From NCBI GenBank assembly GCA_026991395.1, contig JALXBP010000133.1, positions 1 to 37,772 of the forward strand: 37,772 nt of DNA, written 5' to 3'. Origin of the DNA: Anaerolineae bacterium. Lineage in GTDB: Bacteria; Chloroflexota; Anaerolineae; B4-G1; SLSP01. Under the pieces are notes generated by a model that ran no database searches, was not told the DNA's origin, and saw nothing but the letters and a program-made list of their open reading frames with translations. Shown here piece by piece: positions 10,201 through 16,200 of this stretch; the first letter of the stretch is position 1; each line of letters begins with the position of its first letter. The position numbers were made by a program, and so were the translations under genes.

Positions 10201-13200
10201 GTGGCCCGGTACTCGTGGAGCGTCTGGTCGAACCAGCGGTCGATGATGAGGCCGTCGTCCAGCCGGACGCGCATGCCGTCGTCGGTGCGGGCGATGAAGG
10301 TGTAGGTGCCGGCGTCGAAGTAGAAATCGCCGCTCCAGCGCGCGGAGAAGTCGTCGGGGCCGATGCCGCCGACGGGGCCGCCGGTGCCCCACTCGTGGTC
10401 GAGGGGCCAGGTGTCGCAACCGGTGAAGGCCGGATCGCCGCTCAGGTCGGCGTTGGCGTAGTATTCGCTCCGGAAGGCGCAGGCGGGCGTGGATTCGTCC
10501 AAGTGCATCTGGAAGCGGGGGGCGGCGTGGAAGAGGACCTGGACTTCGACGTCGGTCAGGGGGCGGTGGAAGAGGCGCACGTCGTCGATGCGGCCCTCGA
10601 AATAGTCGTGCCCGGCGTCCCTGGCGTAGCCGATGTTGACGCCGGTCTGCCGGTCGAAGTCGGAGGAGGCCTTGCTGCCGGAGGCGACCGGCGTGCCGTC
10701 CACGTAGAGCCGCTGTCCTCCCGCGATGCCGCCGAAGGTGTGCACCAGGTGGTGCCACTCGCCGTCGGCGTAGTTCCGACCGGAGGAGCAGATTCTCTCC
10801 TGGCTCCACAGCCGCGCGCAGAGGTCGCCGTTCCGCAGGTAGATGTCGCGGTCGTCGTCGTAGTCCCCGCCGCCCGGCGTGCCGCTGAAGGCGGAGAAGA
10901 TGCCGCAGTCGGGGCATCGGGTCCGGAACCAGAGGGAGAGGGCGTAGGCCCGCTCGGAGACGTCGATGTTGACCTGGATGTTGTCGTCCACGCCGTCGAA
11001 GAGGGCGGCCTGGTTGATGCGCCCGCTCACGCCTGCGGTGGGGCAACTTCCGCCGTCGGTGCTGTTCCAGGCGCAGATGCCGTCGCCCATACCGGCGACG
11101 TTGTCGAAACTGCTCGTGCCGGGGGCATCGTCGAGGGGCAGGTGCAGGCCGGTAGCTCCGGTCTGGTAGAGTTCCAGCACCTCGTCGGCGGTCAGCGTCC
11201 GCTTGTAGAGGCTCAGTTCATCGATCCGGCCCTGGAAGCGGATGGAGGGGTTCCGGTAATCCACCCAGACCGAGCCTTCCGAGTCGCCGGAGAAGGTCAT
11301 CGTGTACCATTGAGTGCCGTCCTTGTATTCCTGCGGGGTGTCGTTGGTGTCGAAGAGCCAGCCGCCGCCGTCGAGCGGGTCGTCGCCGTCGTCGGGAGCC
11401 GAGCCGCAGCGCTCGCCGCCGTCGTCCTCCCACATCCTCAACGTGCTATCGCCGTAGATGGTGCGTTCCACGTGCACGCCGTACCATCTGCCGTCGCCGT
11501 GATTGTCGTCTATGTCCCCCTGGTTGAATATCTCGCTCCCGTTCCAGGTCATACAGAGTTCGGCAGTGCCGACGCCGTCGTTCTCGTTGGTAACCTCGAT
11601 GCTGTCGATGTCGATGCGGGCCTGGTCGGTGGTGCGGCCGATGTAGAAGATGTACGGGAACGTGTTCGGCGCGGGCCGGTCGTTGCCCAGGTTCCACTCG
11701 TCGGTTCGCTGACCGTTGACGTAGAGCGTGGCGACGTTGCCGGTGAAGTTGCCGTCCGAGTCGTAGGAGGGGCCGAAGGTTACTGCCACGTGATTCCAGG
11801 CGTCGAGGGTGAGGACGTCGCCGCTGGTGCGCTGGACCCATCCGCTGCCGGTGCCGAAGCCGAAGCGGAGTTTGCGGCCCAGGCGCAGCAGGGAGGGGTA
11901 GGCGTAGGGATCGGCATGGGCGGGGTCGCTGCCGTCGGTCTTCCCGTAACCTTCGTAGCGGCCAAAGATGCCCTGGGCGTAGTCGCTGCCGGTATCGTGG
12001 CTGCCGGAATCGGGATAGAGCCAGAGCGCCAGCGTGAACAGGCCGTCGTCCAGGGAGAGGGTATCGTTGGGCACGACCGAGATGTAGCTGCGGCCGTCGA
12101 AGTGCGCGGCCTGGCCGTTCATCCCCGTGGCGCGACCGGGACAGGCCCCCGTGCAGCCGCCCACGCTGCCGAAGCCGGAGGCGTCCAGGAAGGCCGTCGC
12201 TCCGGGCGGCTCTTCGAAGTGCATCTCGAAGACGGGGCGGAGGTAGAGGGCGCGGATCTCCTGCGGGCTGAGGGGCCGAGCGAAGAGGCGCACGTCGTCG
12301 ATGTAGCCGTCGAAGCGATTGCCGCCGTAGGCGCGGCCCAAGTGGACCGTGTCCTTTCCCCGGAAGGGGGCGTGCCCCGTCTCGACGGCCGTGAGTTCGC
12401 CGTTGACGAAGATGGCCATCTCGCCGGTGGCCTCGTCGTAGCGGAAGACGAGGTGATACCACTCGCCGCTCGCCAGCGTGGTGTCGCTGCTCAGCGCGTT
12501 GTTGTAGAAGTTCATACGGGGATGACCGTTGCGGACGCCGAGGAACAGGCCCTCGTTCGTCGCCCGCCTGTCCGTGCCCATCACCGTCCTGCTGCCGGTG
12601 AAGTCGTCCCCCTTGACCCAGGCGGAGAGGGTGAAGCTGCCGTCGTCGAGGCCCAGCGTTTCGGCGTCGGGGAGGATGACGTACTTGTCGCCGCCGTCGA
12701 AGCGGAGGGCGTAGCCGAAGATGCCGGATTGCTGGCGGGCCGGGCAGTGGCTGGCGCTGCACGTGCCGTTGCGGGGCGGCAAGGCCCCGGAGTCGTCGAG
12801 GAAGGTGGTGGCACTTACCGCTTCGTCCAGGCGCAGCCACAGTTCGGCGAAGTTCGATTGCTCCTGCCGGTCGGTGACGAGCGCACCGGCCACCTGGGTC
12901 AGGTCCATCCGCGCCGAGGGGGCCTCCTCGCTCACCTGGACGTTGCCCGCCATCGTGGCCCGGCCCTGCGGTTCGAGGACGAAGGTGGTGAGCGGTACGT
13001 CGTCGGCGAGCAGGCCGGGGAAGTCGGTGCTCAGCAGGCCCTGGGCGTAGCGACCGGGCAGATTGTTCTCGACGGTGGCGCGGTAGTCCAGTTGCTCGCC
13101 GGGGCGGACGATGAGGTCGTTGGGGTTGTAGAGGCCGTCCCGAAGCCGTTGGACCTCGGCGTGCGAGAGGGCGTGGTCGAAGAGGGCGACCTCGTCGAGG

Positions 13201-16200
13201 GTGCCGACGAAGTAGAGGCCGACCTCGAAGACCCCGGCGGCGAGGTCTTGCGCCGGAGCCTGCGCCGAGTTGTCCAGCACGCCGTCGATGTAGAGTTCTC
13301 CCCTCCCGTCCGCTTCCCGGACGCCGACCAGGTGATGCCAGGTGCCGTCGTTGACGGCCCGGCGCGAGGTTACGCGGAAGCCGTAGCCTTCTGGGCCACG
13401 GGTGTACCAGAGGATGCGCCCGTCGTTCTGCATCTCCATCGCGTAGCCCGAATGCCCGTCGGGCGAGAACTGGTCCAGGATGTGGAGGCTGCCGTGATGG
13501 TCGGTCCTGACCCAGGCGGCTACGGAGAAGGGGCCGGGGCCGGAGATGGCGGTGTTGGCTTCCACCGGCTGCGGGCCGGAGCCGTCGAACTGCACGGCAT
13601 GGCCGTACCTGCCCGTCACGCCTGCGGCGGGACAGCCGTCGCTGCCGCACGAGCCGACGTTCCCGTAGCCGGACGAGTCGGCGAAGACGGTCGCGCCAGC
13701 CGGTTCCTCGAAGCGCAGCAGCAGGCGGGGGGCGTCGGCCTCCGAGACCTGCGAGGAGAGCGAGAGGACGTTGGGATTCGAATAGGCACGGGGATTGAAG
13801 CCGTAGGCCCTTTCCAGGAAGTCGGAGAGCGTGTCCCCGTCGGCGTCGGCGTCGAGGGGATCGGAGGTAACCCGGGTGGTGAGGGCGGAGCCGTCGGCGG
13901 CGAAGCCGTACACGATCTCCCAGCCTGCCACTTCCTCCCCGTCGGTCAGGCCGTCGCCGTCGGTGTCCGGACGGCGGGGGTCGGTCTCCAGCCGAAGCTC
14001 CTCGGCGTCGCTGAGGCCGTCGCCGTCGGTGTCGAAGAGGGTGGGGTCGCTGCCCACGTCGAGTTCGAAGCGATCCGAGAGGCCGTCGCCGTCGTCGTCC
14101 CACCGGCTGTCGTTGGGATCGGAGCCGTTGTCGGCAGGGTTGGGCAGGCCGTCGCCGTCGAAGTCCTTCTGGCGCGGGAAGACGAGGGGCAGGCCCAGGG
14201 TGTTCTCCACGTCGGCGTCCTGGCCCCAGGCCAGACTGTAGCCGCCGTCCTTGGGGACGGGGGTGTAGAAGTCGTCCAACGTGGCGGGGAAGATGTCGTA
14301 CTCGAGGTCCCGGCCCAGGTCGATGTGGTTCGTGGCCTTCTCCGTGCGGACGTAGCAGATCGGAGGGGTTCCGAGGGACCAGCATTCCTGGGCGGGGATG
14401 GCATACCCTTCGGCCAGATAGAGCCTCACCGTGCGGTTGATGCCCGGCTCGTCCAGCAGCACGCCGCTGCCGTCGGTGGCGACCCGGCGCACGATGAAGA
14501 CCTTCTTGCCGTCGGCGGGCGTCCAGTCCGTAACCTGCCGCCGGGAGAGGCTCTCGTGGATGTCCCATGCCTCGGTCTGGTAGGCGTAGCGGAAGGTCGA
14601 TGAGCGCAAGGTGCGCTGATTGTACTGCCAGGCGTAGATGGCGGCCTTCCAATCGAAGGGGAGCCTGGCGAGGCCGATGGTGGTGGTGACGGTAGCCTGA
14701 ATGGCGAGGGCGTTGCCCGCCGCGATGCCCTTCGCCGGATCGAGGACGTTCTGCCGGAACTCCTGGATGTCGAGGCGGTCGTCGGCTTCCATATCCACCA
14801 TGATGTTGCTGGAGTAGATGGACCACTTGACGACCTCGGAGATCAGCCCGCTGATGCCCTTGCAGAACCACCGGCCGACCTTGCCCTCCTCCCAGCCGAA
14901 GGCGGTGCAGAGGGCGAGGATCACGGCGTCTATCGCGGCGATGACGGCGGCGATGATCTGCCCGACGACGGGAATCAGCGAGATGGCGAACATGACGACG
15001 GCCGTGACGATGGTGGCGAGGGTCCCGGCCACCATTGCGTTGAAGGCCAGGCTGCCGATCGTAACGCCGCTCGCGGCCCACATAGTGATGAACGCTCCCA
15101 CGGCCACTACCGCGCCGACGATCAGCCCGATGATGCCGGCCTTCATACTGGACTCGCCGACCGTGTCGATGGCCTCGAGGCCCACGGCGAGGCGGCTCAC
15201 GTTCTGGAGGAATACCCGACCGTGCTCCACGACATCCTTGATCGCCATCCCCACGCTGACGACGGACAGGACGACGCCGAGCGCACGCCCGGCCGTCTTG
15301 CCTTGGGCGGCCAGCGCGACCGTTACCCCCACGGTGAGGATCGCGCCTGCGGCCAGCCCGCCGATCCTGGCCTTGCTCATACGGGAGAGCTTGGAGGTGA
15401 TGTTGCCTAACGTGGCCCTGATGGTGCTCCATCGCAGGGCGTGTCTCGTCATCTGCAGCGCCTCGCCGAGGTAGGCGTAGAGGGCGATCATCCTCCCCAT
15501 CGGCGTCTTCAGGTCGGCGGCCAGCCTCTGGAAGCCCGAATCCATCAATTCTCCCAATGTGTCTTCCAGGTACAGCAGATAGTCCTCGGCCAGGAAACTG
15601 ACGACGATCCCGATGCCGTTTCCGACCTCTTTGGCCAGTCGGCCCGTTTCCCGTGCCAGGGAGAGGTCTGCCTCGCTGGCGTCGAGGTCCCAGACGTGCT
15701 GTTCTCCGATGCGCACCATCTTCGTCACGCCTATGAACATGGCGAGATAGAAGGATCGGGCCAGCGCGGTCTGCCCGGCGGCCACGCGGACGCCCTGCAC
15801 GTCGGCGGGATCGCCCACCGGGAAGACCTCCTGGAGGCGCACCTGGAGGAGGTCCCAGTACTCGTCGATGGGATAGGACTCCCAGCGGCCGTCGCGGTAG
15901 CGGAAAGGTGCCCAACTCAGGAAGGTCATCGTCATCTCCGGCGCGCCGGTCGGCTCCGCATCGACGGCCAGACGGTCGCCATCGAGGGTGACCAGGCTGG
16001 CGTCGTCCAGGTTGACGCCGCGATACCGCTCCTCGCGGGCGAAGAGCAGGGTGGGGGCGCTCGCCAGCGGCTGACCGCCGTCCGTAAAGTAGGTATGCAG
16101 GACGTTGACCGTCTCGGTCATCATCACGGTGGCGATGTGATCCCGGTCGGGGTAGGAGAAGTTTTCGACCTGCATCGTCGCCGTCACGGGGATGCCCCAG

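Noticed and set aside
4725-14603. 3,292-aa plus-strand ORF
   Set aside because: It is antisense to the giant gene. Composition is Gly/Ala/Val/Arg-rich with no domains, and it results from the GC-rich codon pattern of the true minus-strand gene.
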